A DNA stretch of 64,000 bases from Gari tellinella (GCA_922989275.2 OV277863.1:45924999-45988998); one strand, 5' to 3'; numbered from the stretch's first letter, positions 21,493 through 33,612 are shown. Numbers and translations: made by a program. Notes: generated by a model not told the origin, from the letters alone.

Positions 21493-21690
21493 ATTAACCC
21501 CTAAACTGCCTGGGTATCGTCTATTTCAAATTACGGTCAGGTTTTTGACCAAAATTAGATGCGATTTAAGGCAGTTTTGTTCAAAGAAACATTCGACGTG
21601 GACGTCAAACACTTTTGATCCTGATCAGACGCCGACTTACTCGGCATCTGCTCAGGATCCAAACTGTTTGCACTCAGGGTAAGGTAGTGA
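21493..21690 (+). mobile_element. M8-like MITE, decayed
   Basis: TTAACCCCTAAACTGCC at the left and the core TTTGATCCTGATCAGACGCC-GACTTACTC-GGC with matching right arm CATCTGCTCAGGATCC. The right terminus is not identified. Confidence 0.5.
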
Positions 21691-21837
21691 ACATGTTAAA
21701 CTCAATCACTGCCAAGTCGGAATACACTGACATTAACTCAATGACCCCTGACACTTCGAACGTGGAATTCTGGTTTCTAGCTCAGCTTAGATCAGTTTAT
21801 ACTACATGTATTTAGAACTGTTAGATGTAGTTTACGA

Positions 21838-22300
21838 TATACAGTTAAACCCCTCTATGACGACCCCTTAACCCTTTGAACCCTAGTCCCGCATATAAGC
21901 GTCTTTTCAAACAGTGCACATGTGAATAGTACACTTGTCCTGTGCAAACAGTGAAGGCCCAGGTCAGAGGGCTCCGACAGGAGCCCTCTGATCAGGGTCT
22001 TCACTGTTTGTCAGTAATGCCAAAATTGACAAAAACAACTCTAAAAAGCCAGAAATGGACTAGACAAAAATCGAAACTGGAATTGTCCATTTAAAGTTTC
22101 AGGGAGGAAAGAGTTAATTGTGTTAATTATTAGGAGTAATACCAGGTGGACTGCTTAAAGCAAGGTGATAGTAAAACAGAAAGCTCCTACAGGAGCTTTC
22201 TGTTTTACTATCACCTTGCTTTAAGCGGTTACATGTATTTTATACAATCAATTAGCCTTATTTTTAGTGTCCGTAAAAGAGAGTTTTTACTGTATTTCAC
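21838..22300. mobile_element. M5 MITE split by an M10 MITE
   Basis: The left end TACAGTTAAACCCCTCTATG is M5. It is interrupted at TTAA by the M10 element, then M5 resumes with ACTGCTTAAAGCAAGGTGAT and its hairpin GAAAGCTCCTACAGGAGC. The right M5 end is lost. Confidence 0.65.
21868..22117 (+). mobile_element. MITE family M10 nested in M5
   Basis: TTAA-CCCTTTGAACCC at the left and GGAAAGAG-TTAA at the right. The core GGTCAGAGGGCTCC-GACAGGAGCCCTCTGATC has TGAAGGCC/GGTCTTCA outer arms. Confidence 0.75.
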
Positions 22301-23280
22301 AATGGCAAATTCTGAAGAGAGTTCACGAAGAACCCCACTGACTCGGGTCTATATTGTTTGAAGAGGACAAATGCATTAATTGCACGTACATCATAAAAGA
22401 CGCGTCAAAAGGATTAACACAACTAAGCATCGTTCTACTTTACCTTCGTGTTGCTTTAAGCAGCATTTTACACTACCAATAAGTCTTGTTATGAGAAGTC
22501 ATAGCTATGATACATTGCAAAACATAATAGTTTTTATATTATAATACCTCGTTTGGAGTTACAATGTTAATTTTAAATAGACCAAGATGTGACATTTTGT
22601 ATATTTTTACATCTATTCAAAAACTTCACTGTCACTCTGTGACATTGCTGTCTGAGCTATGTGGCATTCTTTTGCTATAAGCCATTCTTTGGAATGTCAC
22701 ATAGGGGCAAGTAACTTTAATGTCTCTTGATCTCTGTCACTTTATGATATTATTGTCTGCGCTATGCGACATTCTTTTGCTATGTTACATTCTTTGGAAG
22801 GTCACATAGGGGCAAGTAACTGTACTATTTCTTGATTCCGAAGCCAGGGTTGATAAGCTCGGTATAGTTCCTGTTTGATTACAAAACATTATGTTTCTCG
22901 GGATGTCAATTTGAATGTCACGCAAATTGCCATTTAATATTTATATAATATAACTCAACATAAAATAACTAACACACCGTTACTAAATATATTGTGTAAC
23001 ATAATATCATACAACATATACATGTAATAACATAACACAACACTCAACATAGAATCGATCTACTTTTACAAAACATTACACTATGCAACATTTTAAATAT
23101 ATAGCATAACATGACATTAAACAACATATAATAATATAACATAACCTAGGATGACATAAAACAGTAAACATTACATAATATAACTTTATAAACATCTAAC
23201 ATGACATAACAATACACCACATAGCATTACATTGCATAGAACATAACATACAAAACCATAATTGTCATACCATAACATAT
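22301..23280. other. AT-rich intron stretch with local duplications
   Basis: Two tandem copies of about 105 bases (22625-22730 and 22735-22840) share TTCTTTTGCTAT and GGTCACATAGGGGCAAGTAA. From about 22955 to 23275 there is degenerate ACATAACA-type simple sequence. No gene seen. Confidence 0.6.
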
Positions 23281-23417
23281 ATTCTTTTTATGCAGTATCC
23301 CCAGCAAAGAGGTCATGTAACTTTATTGTATTTTTTTCCTTAACCTAAACAGATTTACCAACACTGGAAAATACTTAAGTTCTTTATTGTCAAAGATCCG
23401 AATGCGAGAAGACTTAC

Positions 23418-23612
23418 CTCCACATATTCGACCTGGTCTCTTGCTTGTATCGGGTGAGTGGTCATCAAGCATATAACGACAGGAGCACATGTAAGATACC
23501 CGAGTATTTAAACACCATGCTTCAGGCTGTGTCCCGTTCTCTACAACCATCCGCCCATCATGACAGTCACTAAACTTCATGTGTTCATGCTTCTCCGTAC
23601 ATTCGTCAAAAT
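23418..23612 (-). CDS. Exon 17: calcium-binding EGF-like module
   Basis: Acceptor TCGTCTAG and donor GTAAGT, phase 1 in and out. With the preceding G the exon begins DFDEC, the classic D-x-D-E-C opening of a calcium-binding EGF module. Six Cys follow the EGF order (DEC, SDC, AWC, YMC, SC, RIC). The loop between the first and third Cys is long, and the C5-C6 loop is extended. It sits just outside the transmembrane helix, a common place for an EGF module in type I receptors and mucin-like proteins. Confidence 0.88.
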
Positions 23613-23924
23613 CTAGACGATTGATAATAAAACTATATAACTTGCGGCCTGGGATTGGAATAAAGCCATTATATAAATATCGTAATCAACTAGTGAAATG
23701 TCGTGTTTTGAGCTCCGACCAAATATGTTCGTCCACCAAGCCGTGCATGTAGCGGGAAACAAAATGACGACATTTGAGATGACGTTACCGTAAACAACGT
23801 CTGGTTTTGGCGGAAAATATATATAGCATGCAGAAAGACTACAAAATACGGATTCGATTGATTTAATAGGTGTTTAAAATTGTTATGTGATACAAAGAAT
23901 CTCACATTCGTGCTCATTATTTAT

Positions 23925-24014
23925 CATTTTTAATAAACTCGTTGACTAAAATTAATATGACCCTCGTCAAGGCTCGCGTCATATCGTTTTAGTCAAATCG
24001 TTTATTAAAAATGA
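23925..24014. repeat. Foldback repeat
   Basis: ATCATTTTTAATAAACTCGT and ACGATTTGACTAAAACGATA-type arms pair over about 40 bases, with a CTCGTCAAGGCTCGCGT loop. Confidence 0.65.
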
Positions 24015-24464
24015 TTTAATAAACACTCATGTAAGATCCTCTATATAGTACATCATACTGTGTATCCCTTCTAATGAATACTCCCCGCCATTTCTGACAA
24101 CATTATACAAAACGCTAAATTTAATTAGACTTAAACTAAATTGCACTTTGGCCCTTTACCCATTAGCTTGCTTTTAGAATGGAAGACAGATGTTTGCTTC
24201 AAGCAGACTGAAATTAAAAGATTGTGGGATTTTGCATCACCCTGGGACTGTTTAAAAGAGGCTATATACACTCAGTGCAAAAAGAAACGCACTTTTTTCA
24301 TTGCACCATTTGTATGTAGAAGGAACGTATTTGTGAATTAATCTTTTCATTAAGGTCAGTAGTTCAGTCTGGGGGTATCAGTGTTGAAAAACACAACCTG
24401 CACACATCGGTGCGATGTTTAAAACAGGCTGTAGTTCTATTTCGCTGCCAAATTAATAATGAAA

Positions 24465-24680
24465 TTTTTACCCCTTCACCGTTTCATTGTCGTCTGCTTC
24501 AATTTTGTTGTTTGTAAGATCGTTTCAAAGTAAGATGCAATGTAATATGAATTAAAATATATCGATACGAGTGTCAAACAGTTTGGATCCTGATCAGACG
24601 CCGCGTTACGCGGCGTCTGATCAGAATTCAAACTGTTTGCAAATACGCTTTTTGGCATCATTAAGAGTGAAAGGGTTAAA
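24465..24680 (+). mobile_element. MITE family M8
   Basis: ACCCCTTCACCGTTTCATTG to GAGTGAAAGGGTTAA. The core TTTGGATCCTGATCAGACGC with GCGTTACGC centre is perfect to the last few pairs. Confidence 0.8.
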
Positions 24681-25109
24681 AAGCAGCACACTGGTTTTGA
24701 ATTTTTTGTTTCTGAACTTGTTACAGAATTAAATCAATCTTGAGATATGGTATTAGTATTCTAATTTTCTTCAAGAAAAGATTCTTAATCTGCGCACGAG
24801 CACGATGTGCGTTTCTTTTTGCACTGAGTGTATATGGAGTATGGGTGTTAGCATGCAGAAAGTGTTGAACGTAACCACTCTCCTGTAAATATGGCATCTC
24901 ATCTGGATCCAAACTGTTTGATATTCTTTCACTATTTGGAGTAGATCTACATATTTGAGAAGATTCTTATTAAAGAAATGTAGTAGACGACAATGTTGCA
25001 GATGGACAACTAATGAAGTTAATGACGTTTACTTTGAGAATAATGTTAACAATAAACATACTTTGTCGTATAGCTAAGCAAAGGTGAACTATTTACAGGG
25101 ATACTCCAT

Positions 25110-25302
25110 TATTCCATTAATTCGCCTTTTTACGCTTTCAATTTAATCTTCATGAATATGCACCATAATACATATTTTCTATATAGCTTAGTAGATGGTA
25201 GCTTGAAGCAGGATGAACGTAAAGCAGAATGCACCTTTATACTTTCATCCTGCTTTAAGTATTCATTTGTCTTCGAAAATACAAACAGGCTGCAACTTGT
25301 CA
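25110..25302 (-). mobile_element. MITE family M4, decayed
   Basis: TTAATTCGCCTTTTTACGC at the left. The core GAAGCAGGATGAACGTAAAG and TTTCATCCTGCTTTAAG remains. It ends within 20 bases of exon 16. Confidence 0.6.
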
Positions 25303-25320
25303 ATAACATAGACACTTTAC

Positions 25321-25391
25321 CTTTGTGAATAATGTTGTCCACGAACGGAAAGGGAATTCTTAGCTGACTTTTGCCGATTTCACCGTCTGAC
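25321..25391 (-). CDS. Exon 16: membrane-proximal linker
   Basis: Acceptor ATATTTCAG, donor AAAG-GTAAAG; phase 2 in, phase 1 out. The first base completes Arg with exon 15, then SDGEIGKSQLRIPFPFVDNI and IHK. No cysteine. The phase chain 0-2-1 across exons 14-16 brings the frame back to phase 1 for the EGF exon, which supports the model. Function unknown; it may be the last strands of the SEA-like segment. Confidence 0.75.
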
Positions 25392-25399
25392 CTGAAATA

Positions 25400-26880
25400 T
25401 ATATATTTCACAACTATTTAATGATTTAGTCTGTTTGTTACAATACTAAACCCATTCGAAACTTTTATTGATAATAATTGTATGAGGTCCACTACCATGG
25501 ACAGCATTAACAATATGCAAATATTAAATACATATCAATATAAATAGTGAGGTCTTTAGTTGGGAACACGCAAACTACTTGAAATTTTCATAACTTAAAT
25601 AAAACCTTAATAAAAAGTTTTACACATGAATATAGATGTTTACCGAAATTCGTTCCATAGATAGTTACACATGTATATCGCCTGCCAGATTAGATCATGG
25701 TGAGGCCCCAGGTGACTAGGCGTCTGTTCATAGTATATGCTACCTCAAATTTACACTTTCAATTTTTATAATGATTTGTCTTAGTAATTTACAAGATGCA
25801 TCGAGGTAACATGAAATAAAAAAAGCATACACGTATTTACCAAACTCTAATAAATAGGATAAAGAAAAGATTTCATTGTTGCTGCTAGCATCGCTGGGCT
25901 GCGAGTATCGCTGGGGTGCCCATTCAATAAGCTTCTGCAGTTAAACCGCGTGTACAAGGGTTACACTGCCTTACTTTAATTAACTAATATGATCACAAAA
26001 ACACGAAGGACATAGCCCCATTTCGTGAACCCACAATGCCATTGAAAGCGTTTTGAAAATAGTGTTGTTTTATTTTGATCTGAATTCCAGAATGTTTGGA
26101 GTCTATTAGAGATCCTGCCGGTTCTAAACTGTTTGAAGTTGAAATCTGTTCGTGAAAGTAGAAACACTTTTTAGTGCAAATGTTTTACATTCTGTATTTA
26201 ATACACATGCACCTTTCGTACTACTTTCGTATTTTAGAACACTCCATTAGTTTAAGCATATCTCATTTCAAAATAAAGTGAGCATTCTATGAACATTTGT
26301 ATGTATATTAAAGGGCTGCCATAAGTTGATCATAAAAATCCTAAGATTTCAAATTTTCAATTTTTCAGACGCAATTTTACTAAACGTACCTTTACCATTA
26401 AGGCGCATTCTGCTTTACTTTCAGCCTGTTTTAAGCTACGATCCGCTAGGATAAAAATCCGAATACTTAGGAAAAATCCGGAGAAATGGCAGCCCTGATA
26501 TTACCAGGCATGCAGCTTTGACTAGGAAATGAGAAATTTACTTAAGATAAAATCTTTCCATAGGTGATTTACACTGCTAGATATATTTCTTTTAAAAGAA
26601 AAGTGTATTTCTTTTAAAAATATTGCGCAATATTGTTTCTAACTGTTACTTTTTAAATACACATTGTGACATACATGTGTTTCTACTCCTTTACTTCATT
26701 CCTTCAATGAAGAAAATAGCTCCATTTTATACAGTAATAAATACGCACCGAAATATTTTCGTTATCCTAGCAAATAGTAGATAAAAGTTTAATCAGTTAA
26801 CATCAACGTTATTAAGGCATTGGTTTGTAAACTGGTAAAAATTACACTATAAACAACTTTGCATAATTAATGAAAAACTA
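25400..26880. other. Intron 15, mostly unannotated
   Basis: AT-rich. It has a decayed M8/M1-like fragment near 26085-26140 and half an M4 core at 26392-26456 (TTAAGGCGCATTCTGC). No coding signal seen on either strand. Confidence 0.5.
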
Positions 26881-26882
26881 AC

Positions 26883-27067
26883 CTTTTGAGGCTTTCGTTC
26901 ATCTCGGATATTATTTCGCTCTGGTTGATGATATTGTAGTAGTCAGCGGTAAAGTACATCAACAGGCCGACCAGCATACCTGCCGGTGTGGATGTGATAT
27001 TAAGGACTTCACTGTTAAGGTAACGATTCCGTATCTGACGTGACGTGTCGTTGATTAAGTTGGCAAT
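26883..27067 (-). CDS. Exon 15: SEA-like extracellular segment, part 2
   Basis: Acceptor TTAACTTTCAG, donor AAAAG-GTTAGT; phase 0 in, phase 2 out. It encodes IANLINDTSRQIRNRYLNSE and then VLNITSTPAGMLVGLLMYFT, followed by ADYYNIINQSEIISEMNESL. There are four N-x-S/T sequons (NDT, NIT, NQS, NES) and no cysteine. A helix with NLI...I, then alternating hydrophobics before the EGF-TM end, resembles a SEA domain, but the GSVVV-type cleavage motif is not evident. I treat SEA as a suggestion only. Confidence 0.75.
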
Positions 27068-27134
27068 CTGAAAGTTAAATGCAACAATAACTATATGCAT
27101 GTACATGTATTTTGACCCTGGATTTGGATTCTCT

Positions 27135-27350
27135 TTAACCCATTTGCTTACATATTGGATTAGTCCAGTTGTTTTTTTTTATCTAAGGAGTGCCTGGTTT
27201 TGAATTTTATTTTTGTTTTGTTTTATCATTAGAATTCCTTTCAGCAAACATTGTAGACTCTGATCAGACGCCGCATTATGCGGCGTCTGATCAGAGTCTA
27301 CACTGTTTGCATATGTCTAATATATTGGAGGGTGGGCACAAATTAGTTAA
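27135..27350 (-). mobile_element. MITE family M3
   Basis: TTAACCCATTTGC on the left and GGGCACAAATTAGTTAA on the right. The core TGTAGACTCTGATCAGACGC and complement is perfect around GCATTATGC. Confidence 0.85.
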
Positions 27351-27481
27351 AATGCTGTAACAACTACATACAACAATTTGAACATGATTTACTTACAGTC
27401 TACATTAAGTACCCACTACTCCGGATGCGGAGAATGTTTTCTATGGTTTTAAACAAGACATGAAATAGATATAAAAAATGC

Positions 27482-27724
27482 ATGAGCTGTGCTATGAGAA
27501 AACCAAACTTCATGCATTCCAAAACATTGTAGACTCAGTCAAAGACGCAGCATCTAATCGGGGTCTATAATGTTTGACATTCAGCAGCATTTACCTACCT
27601 TTGTTACCTTACTTGTTTTACAATGTAGAACTTAATCAGATTGGTACAACAGACGGTGGGTAGACACTGTTTAACCTATTTGGCATTGCAATAAAATTGG
27701 TTTTCTCATGACATGGACCAATTA
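27482..27724. mobile_element. MITE family M11
   Basis: Inverted ends GAGCTGTGCTATGAGAAAACC and TTGGTTTTCTCATGACATGG. The internal core is a weak CAGTCAAAGACGC hairpin. Confidence 0.6.
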
Positions 27725-27932
27725 TTAATCCACTTACGCCGACAGTCAATGAAAGTCTACATTAGCAAACAGTGTAGACAGTGAGAATGCACCATATCAC
27801 GGTATGCACTGTTTGCTATTCAATGTGACATGGTCTTCTGTATGGATGTCTTTAGATCGCCACTGTATATTCTTATAATGAAATCTTCAAGCAACCACAT
27901 AGGGAGAGTTCCTTGCAATATCCAGGCATTAA
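27725..27932 (-). mobile_element. MITE family M9, decayed core
   Basis: TTAATCCACTTACGCC to CCAGGCATTAA. The half-core CAAACAGTGTAGACAGTGAG and CACTGTTTGC lacks the GACGCCG centre. Confidence 0.55.
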
Positions 27933-28053
27933 AACTTCAAGGAAAAATGGTTTGAAAAGGGGTTTCTCTTTGTACATTGTTACACGCGGATTTGGTCATG
28001 CGTAGCCCATGTATGGTTATGTACAATTCCTTGATAAACATATATACTATTTA

Positions 28054-28600
28054 ATAGGGATGTGCATCGGCAGTTATTTCCTTCATGGTAAGTACCACGA
28101 TATTCCACTTTCACGACGATACATATTATAATACTTATTGTCCGTGAAAATCAAAGGCGATGTATATTGCAAAACTTAAGTCGTGATACAATACGTATCA
28201 TGATACAGACGTGTAAATATAAACACAACAGTTGTTAGTTTGAAACCACCCTGATTGTTTTAATCAAATGTGTATATATTAACAAATTTACATAATGTAA
28301 AAAGTATGATGTTCGAAGAGGCATTTTCCCTTCAAAGAGGGTATCACTATGCCGTCATATCAGTTACTTAATAACTGATCCCTGCGAAACATTGTTACAC
28401 GTCAAGCAGTTTGGATTCCAATGAGATACTTAAGTGTCATATTAAGTGTAAATCGCGATGCACGATATTGATGCATCGCAGGGCTGACGGATGAATAGCA
28501 TCGTGATATATTGCAAGCTTCATTTACAAGCCGATACAGACACCGACGGGTAAGTACATTTGTAATACATCGATGCATCGATGATTTGTTACACCACTAC
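28054..28600. mobile_element. Possible hAT-like MITE
   Basis: AGGGATGTGCATCGG near the left and ATGCATCGATGATTTGTTAC near the right, with internal ATCGCGATGCACGATATTG. The ends are not sharply defined. Confidence 0.35.
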
Positions 28601-28725
28601 TATTTAAGTGTTAACTTTAAAGGATGCTAATTATTCATTAAAGGTTAATAATTAAACTTTTCACTGATAAAAAAATGATACCTTTGTTTTTATAATTGTC
28701 TAGAAACAAAAATATTTTAAAGCCA

Positions 28726-28940
28726 TTAAATTGTGTTGCTTTTAATGGGACATAGGCAAACAGTGTAGACTCTTATCAGACGCCGCAATATGCGCTGATC
28801 AGAGTCTATACTGTTTGTTGATAGGAATTTCAGTGTAAAACAAAATGAAAATAAATTTTTTGACCAGGCAAACCTTTGATAAAAAATGGACTAATCCAAT
28901 ATATTAACATGGAAGAATCATCTGGGTATTAATGGGTTAA
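28726..28940 (+). mobile_element. MITE family M3
   Basis: TTAA at both ends (right side AATGGGTTAA). The core TGTAGACTCTTATCAGACGC with GCAATATGC centre; the right arm lost a few bases. Confidence 0.7.
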
Positions 28941-28942
28941 GG

Positions 28943-29150
28943 TTACAATGGAGAAGACGTTGTTATTTCCCGTTTAAACTAAACTAAACGCTAGGCAATA
29001 AAAGAGTGAACATTTTGATGATTTATCGAAACATTGATTTTAAACAATTTGAAACCTGATTAGACGCTGTGTAAATTGGCGTCTGATCTGGTCCAAAACT
29101 TTTTGCAATGAATATAATATGGATTATATGTAAAGGAAAATGAGAAAGTG
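28943..29150 (-). mobile_element. Degenerate M1 MITE
   Basis: TTACAATGGAGAAGACGTTG, CCCGTTTAAAC and the mutated core CCTGATTAGACGCTG...GGCGTCTGATCTGG. Confidence 0.55.
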
Positions 29151-29210
29151 TGAAAATGCATTACTGTATCATTAACGAAATCGTACACACCTATTTGATT
29201 ATATACTCAC

Positions 29211-29386
29211 CCCTGTCACTGTGATTCGCTGACGTATTGGTATATAGAATCTCGTTTTCTCGTTATTATACTGTTTCATGACGTTGATTGGCTGATATAT
29301 ATAGCACACCGGACCCTTAGTCTTGGTGTCATTATCACAACCTAGTTCTTCGTTGATAGTGAATTCAAAATAATAAGTCTGGCTTT
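29211..29386 (-). CDS. Exon 14: SEA-like extracellular segment, part 1
   Basis: Acceptor TTTTTGTTCCAG, donor GGG-GTGAGTATA; phase 1 in, phase 0 out. It encodes SQTYYFEFTINEELGCDNDT, then KTKGPVCYIYQPINV and RFYIPIRQRITVTG. It has two Cys and one sequon (NDT). It marks the end of the repeated Cys-module array, and the change in exon phase shows a different domain begins here. An aromatic FxFTI strand before a helix would suit a SEA fold. Domain identity is unproven. Confidence 0.78.
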
Positions 29387-29424
29387 CTGGAACAAAAAAT
29401 AAAGAAAGAAAAAAATATTACTAC

Positions 29425-29787
29425 TACAGTGTTCCCTCCCTTCAACGGCCCTCCCAACAACGACTCCCTCCATACAACGACTCTTGCCGCTGTTCCCCGA
29501 ACTGGACAATTATGTCTTACGCTTTTATTGCTGCAATATCGTCTGCTAAAAATTTGTCGTCTGCTGTTTTTCTAAAAGTTACATATTTGACCTTTTCAGA
29601 GTAAAACACTAAATTACGAGTGGCAAACAGCTTGAATCCAGATCAGACGCCGCGTTTCGCGGCGTCTGATCTGTATTCAAGCTGTTTGCAAATGTAAGCC
29701 AAATTTCCTCCCTATAACGACTCCCTCCGAACAACGAACATATTTTTTGTCTCCCATTTGGTGTCGTTGTAGAGAGGGAGCGCTGTA
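29425..29787 (-). mobile_element. MITE family M2
   Basis: Complete reverse copy, TACAGTGTTCCCTCCC to AGAGAGGGAGCGCTGTA. The core CAGCTTGAATCCAGATCAGA is around CGCGTTTCGCG. It lies only 40 bases upstream of exon 14's acceptor. Confidence 0.85.
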
Positions 29788-29831
29788 CTTATTCTTCTAC
29801 TACTTCTATTACAACAACAACCACTATTTGT

Positions 29832-29945
29832 AGATGACGATGGTGCCGATGATAATGATGAATATGACGACGGTGATGATGCTTATAATGATGATGAATT
29901 TTGTCGCGATTCGGCAGATTGTGACGATGTTGTTGATGATACGTC
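29832..29945 (+). repeat. GAT-rich simple sequence
   Basis: Imperfect GATGATGA/GACGATG repeats. A short frame with many Met/Thr codons across it is a by-product. Confidence 0.7.
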
Positions 29946-30149
29946 AAACTTGTTTTTCTCCCCTTTGCTTTTGTAAGAACTTCTGCAGATTGCCTAACCA
30001 GATTATTTTTTTGTATATTTCTGACATGTAATGCTGGAAGATTATTTATTGTTGTCTAACTATTTACAACAATAGTTTCCACGTACACATGCACATACTA
30101 TTCTAGCGATAATTAGACATTGATTTATCACCCTTCTTCCCCAAAACCA

Positions 30150-30395
30150 AATGAGCCGAGCCATGAGAAAACAAGACTTATTTCACTGCAAACACTACAG
30201 ACCAAGACCAGCCACCGCGTCAATGACGTGGAGGCTAGTCTTGGCCTGTACTGTTTAGAACTTATCAGCATGTCAAGTTTATGGTTATCTAACGTGTGTT
30301 TAATTGTAAACGTTTAGAAGACGCCAAGATTTATATTACAGCTAGGTTAGGTCAATATAGTTTTACAATGTAATAAGTCTGGCTAATTTGTATTT
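30150..30395. mobile_element. MITE family M11
   Basis: GAGCCGAGCCATGAGAAAAC to AATAAGTCTGGC. The hairpin AGACCAAGACCAGCCACCGC with GTCAATGAC centre and matched right arm GAGGCTAGTCTTGG. Confidence 0.6.
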
Positions 30396-30399
30396 TACA

Positions 30400-32090
30400 G
30401 GCAGTTCGTGGGGAAATTGGGACGCTGTGAGTTCGTACACCTCGTAGATCAAGATAAGTTAAACAAAACCCTCTAAATAAGCTTTCTTAACATTTTGGCA
30501 CTCGGTACACAAATCTGCAATTAGAGCACATCATTTTTCAGAAAAACGCTGACTAAAATACACCTTATTCTTGCAATGATGGGATAATCCTGTTAATGCC
30601 TATTGTTCAAATTAGTTAGCATTATCTATCATTGTAGACCCTTTTGAGACGCTGGAATTTACGTCGTCGCACCAGATTCTTCTTTTTAGTACAAAGTGAT
30701 CTACTGTATGAACAAATACTACAATGTCTATAATAAATGAAAGGGTTCAGGCGCACTGAAAAGACAGATACAATCAATAATCTGATGCCCTGTGGTATGC
30801 TTGACAATAAAAGCTAAACTTGAGCTCAAAACTGACCTTTACCAGGACTGTGGCCTGTAGTTTTGTTCACAAAGTTTTCTTTGGTAAAAGTGTGACAAAA
30901 AGCGTGATAGGACAGACATACAGACAGACTCACAAGTGTCACATCTGCATACAACAGGTGACACAAAAACGATATACACTTTGTGAAGGAAGATTAGGTG
31001 TGCTAGGTTGTTATTTCGGTAACTAAATTACACAGTCTAATTTTAAACGAATTATAAAACTAAAGGTGCAATTATCTCCGAAATCCTTCAAATTGTAACG
31101 TGGGTAAGTCTACCTACGAGGGCTGTCACAAAACACCGTGGACAATTTGTTTTTTGAAGAACCCGACGTATTATTTCTATGATTTTTTACTGATGCTATT
31201 TCAAACATTTTCACATTTGTAGAATAAAGAATGAGGTTCAGTAACAAACTTGACCCTTATTTAATAGCAAATATTGATTGCTGGTTAGAATGTGCGGCGC
31301 ACGCAAAGATCTTACAGGTAGATTTAAAGGTGTGCATCTTTCAACCTTCTACAATGCAACTTCGAGCTTGAGTTCGCGCGAAATTGCGTCATGAACGTTG
31401 ACGTTTGCTAAATGTGACGTCATCCTGGAAAGTATACACTATATCAACTCTTTTATTCTCGCTTTTCAGGGGTTCTGGACAACATTTTGTTACAATAAAT
31501 AGCCGTACAGTAAACCTTGTCTGGCACTGTATCCTTCTGCTCGATTGGGTTAAAAGCAAGGGAAACGGAGGTAACTCTTACAGAATTACCCTAAAACTTA
31601 AAATGGACCACAAGCTACGTACACGGAGAGAAATGAAATCGAGAATTTTACAGTAGACTCTACACTTGTCTGTGCCTTTCGACAATTCAATGATCCCATG
31701 TTTAAACAGTGAGTTGTGTTGTTGTTGTTGATTATTTCACATTATCGAGTATACGCGTAAGGAAACGTTCTTACGTGACGTCATTGACGTCGGTTGTTGT
31801 TATGGCTTGAAAGTAGAACGTATATAAAGGAAGAAATTGTCGTTTTGATAACTTTTATTATACAAAATCGCTTGGATTCAATAAAAACCATTTGTATTTC
31901 TGAGTTGTGATCTTAAGTGGAACAGGGTTTCTTCTTTAAACGTGTGTACAAATAAATGTCAAAGCCAAGCTTAAATAGCACGACCTTTAAACAGCCCTTT
32001 GTTGCTATTGGATATGGAATGTGTGATATGGAAAAAAGTAGGTCATTACAATTCCTATAATTTACTCGTTTTAAGGGGAAATTTAATCGA
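30400..32090. other. Intron 13, no gene recognised
   Basis: Contains CTACGAGGGCTGTCACAAAA at 31116, reminiscent of a mariner terminus, but no matching opposite end or transposase frame was found. Short ORFs here lack family features. Confidence 0.4.
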
Positions 32091-32097
32091 GAAAAAT

Positions 32098-32241
32098 AAT
32101 CAAGCACGGGTTTTGGTAAAGACGGGGGATTATATACCCTCGGTTGATCTGTTCTTGTCAGAAACTTGCTAAATCTCGTTTCCGACTGGGAACCGACCAA
32201 CCTCGGGTATAGAATCCCCCGTCTTTACCAAAAACATGCTT
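32098..32241. repeat. Long foldback, about 65-base arms
   Basis: Arms contain TTTTGGTAAAGACGGGGGAT and ATCCCCCGTCTTTACCAAAA, flanked by AATCAAGCA/TGCTTGATT. No target duplication was seen. Confidence 0.8.
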
Positions 32242-32640
32242 GATTCTATTAATCTACAGTTTTAAAGGAAAATGGACAGGTCCGGTAAAGTCGGTCTTAT
32301 ATTGTAGAGTTTGACTTTCAAACAACATATATCCAAATCCCGCTGTTGTTGAGATGCATATAAGCGTAAAAATAATTAATAAACTATCCAGGGGTGTCTT
32401 CAAACACATAAACCACCCGTCGAGGCAGACTTACATTTTCGCCAACAAGAGGCTCGCCGCTACCGGAAATATATGATAAAAACTGCATTCTTTACTTGCC
32501 GCGTGAAGGGTCGGAACATTTGATTCTTGATCACTTTGTTAATGTTAATTGATTGTTAGATAATCATTAATGAACATATCACCTTGTTTGGTGGGAGATT
32601 TGTTCATAAGACGTGCGTTTATTTAAGAAATGAACTGATT

Positions 32641-32722
32641 TAAAGCGAAATAAACGACAGAAAATGATCGGCAATGTCCATGGTAAATTTGCCGATCATT
32701 TTCTGTCGTTTATTTCGCTTAA
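32641..32722. repeat. Near-perfect hairpin, about 33-base arms
   Basis: Arms GCGAAATAAACGACAGAAAA plus TGATCGGCAA and the exact complement, with a short loop of about 15 bases. Confidence 0.85.
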
Positions 32723-33612
32723 ACGCCGAACAATCAGTTAATTTCCTATACTCACATTGTATTTGCTGTAGTTTCTAATATTGAATGAACATTGTATTAG
32801 TATGCATGCATGTTTAATCCACATTAGAGGTTGTTAACGCGAATAATGTGTACCCTGAAAGGAACAGCCATAACGGCGTTACTGAAGCAACGTAACAAAA
32901 TTATTCGCAGAGAGCAGATCCATAAGCCCCGTCTCCTCAACTATATAAAAAAGTCCCGCCCTCTCGAGAAATAGCGTTTACACGAATTAAATGTCAATTT
33001 TCAAGTGATTTGAACGGGGCGATTGTAAATAGCTTAATTTTAGCAAACAGGTCAGATTGTAATTTTGACATAATATATAGTGGTCGAGACGCATCTACTT
33101 TAAATTTTGCGCGAATGCATCGCAGAACGTTCTTTGTTGATTTTCTCGTACATATTCATTCATTGTCCAAAGGAGACAAACAGATGAATGTGTAATTACG
33201 CTGTTCGTTTTAATGTACCAAAATTAAACTTATTTAGCATGTTTTGTATGGCCATGTGTATTTATTACATACACCGTTTCATAAACTGATATGATGATTA
33301 CATTCGATAAAGTTGCTTAACTTTCTTCAGATGGAGGAATATAAACGTTGTGATGTCACAGAGAATATATCATTGTGTAGCGTAGTATTTTATATCTCTG
33401 ATCTTATGCATATTCGTTTTTGTCTATAACGACATGCACATCATGAGCATGAAAGTATCTGAGCGGGTAAATACATGTAGGTACGGCCAGTCAAGACTGC
33501 TAAAAGACAGACACTTGCAAAGGTATATGTCTTAAAACACCCAGCATATGCATAGGGAGAGTCCATATCAATATCAAGGCATCAATGAGTTAGTAGATTT
33601 ATTGTCACTTAC

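Noticed and set aside
29834..30031. Met-rich small protein
   Set aside because: It arises from the GAT simple repeat and has no other support.
31116..31660. Mariner transposon starting CTACGAGGGCTGTCAC
   Set aside because: Only one terminus-like motif; no opposite end and no D,D(34)D transposase frame.
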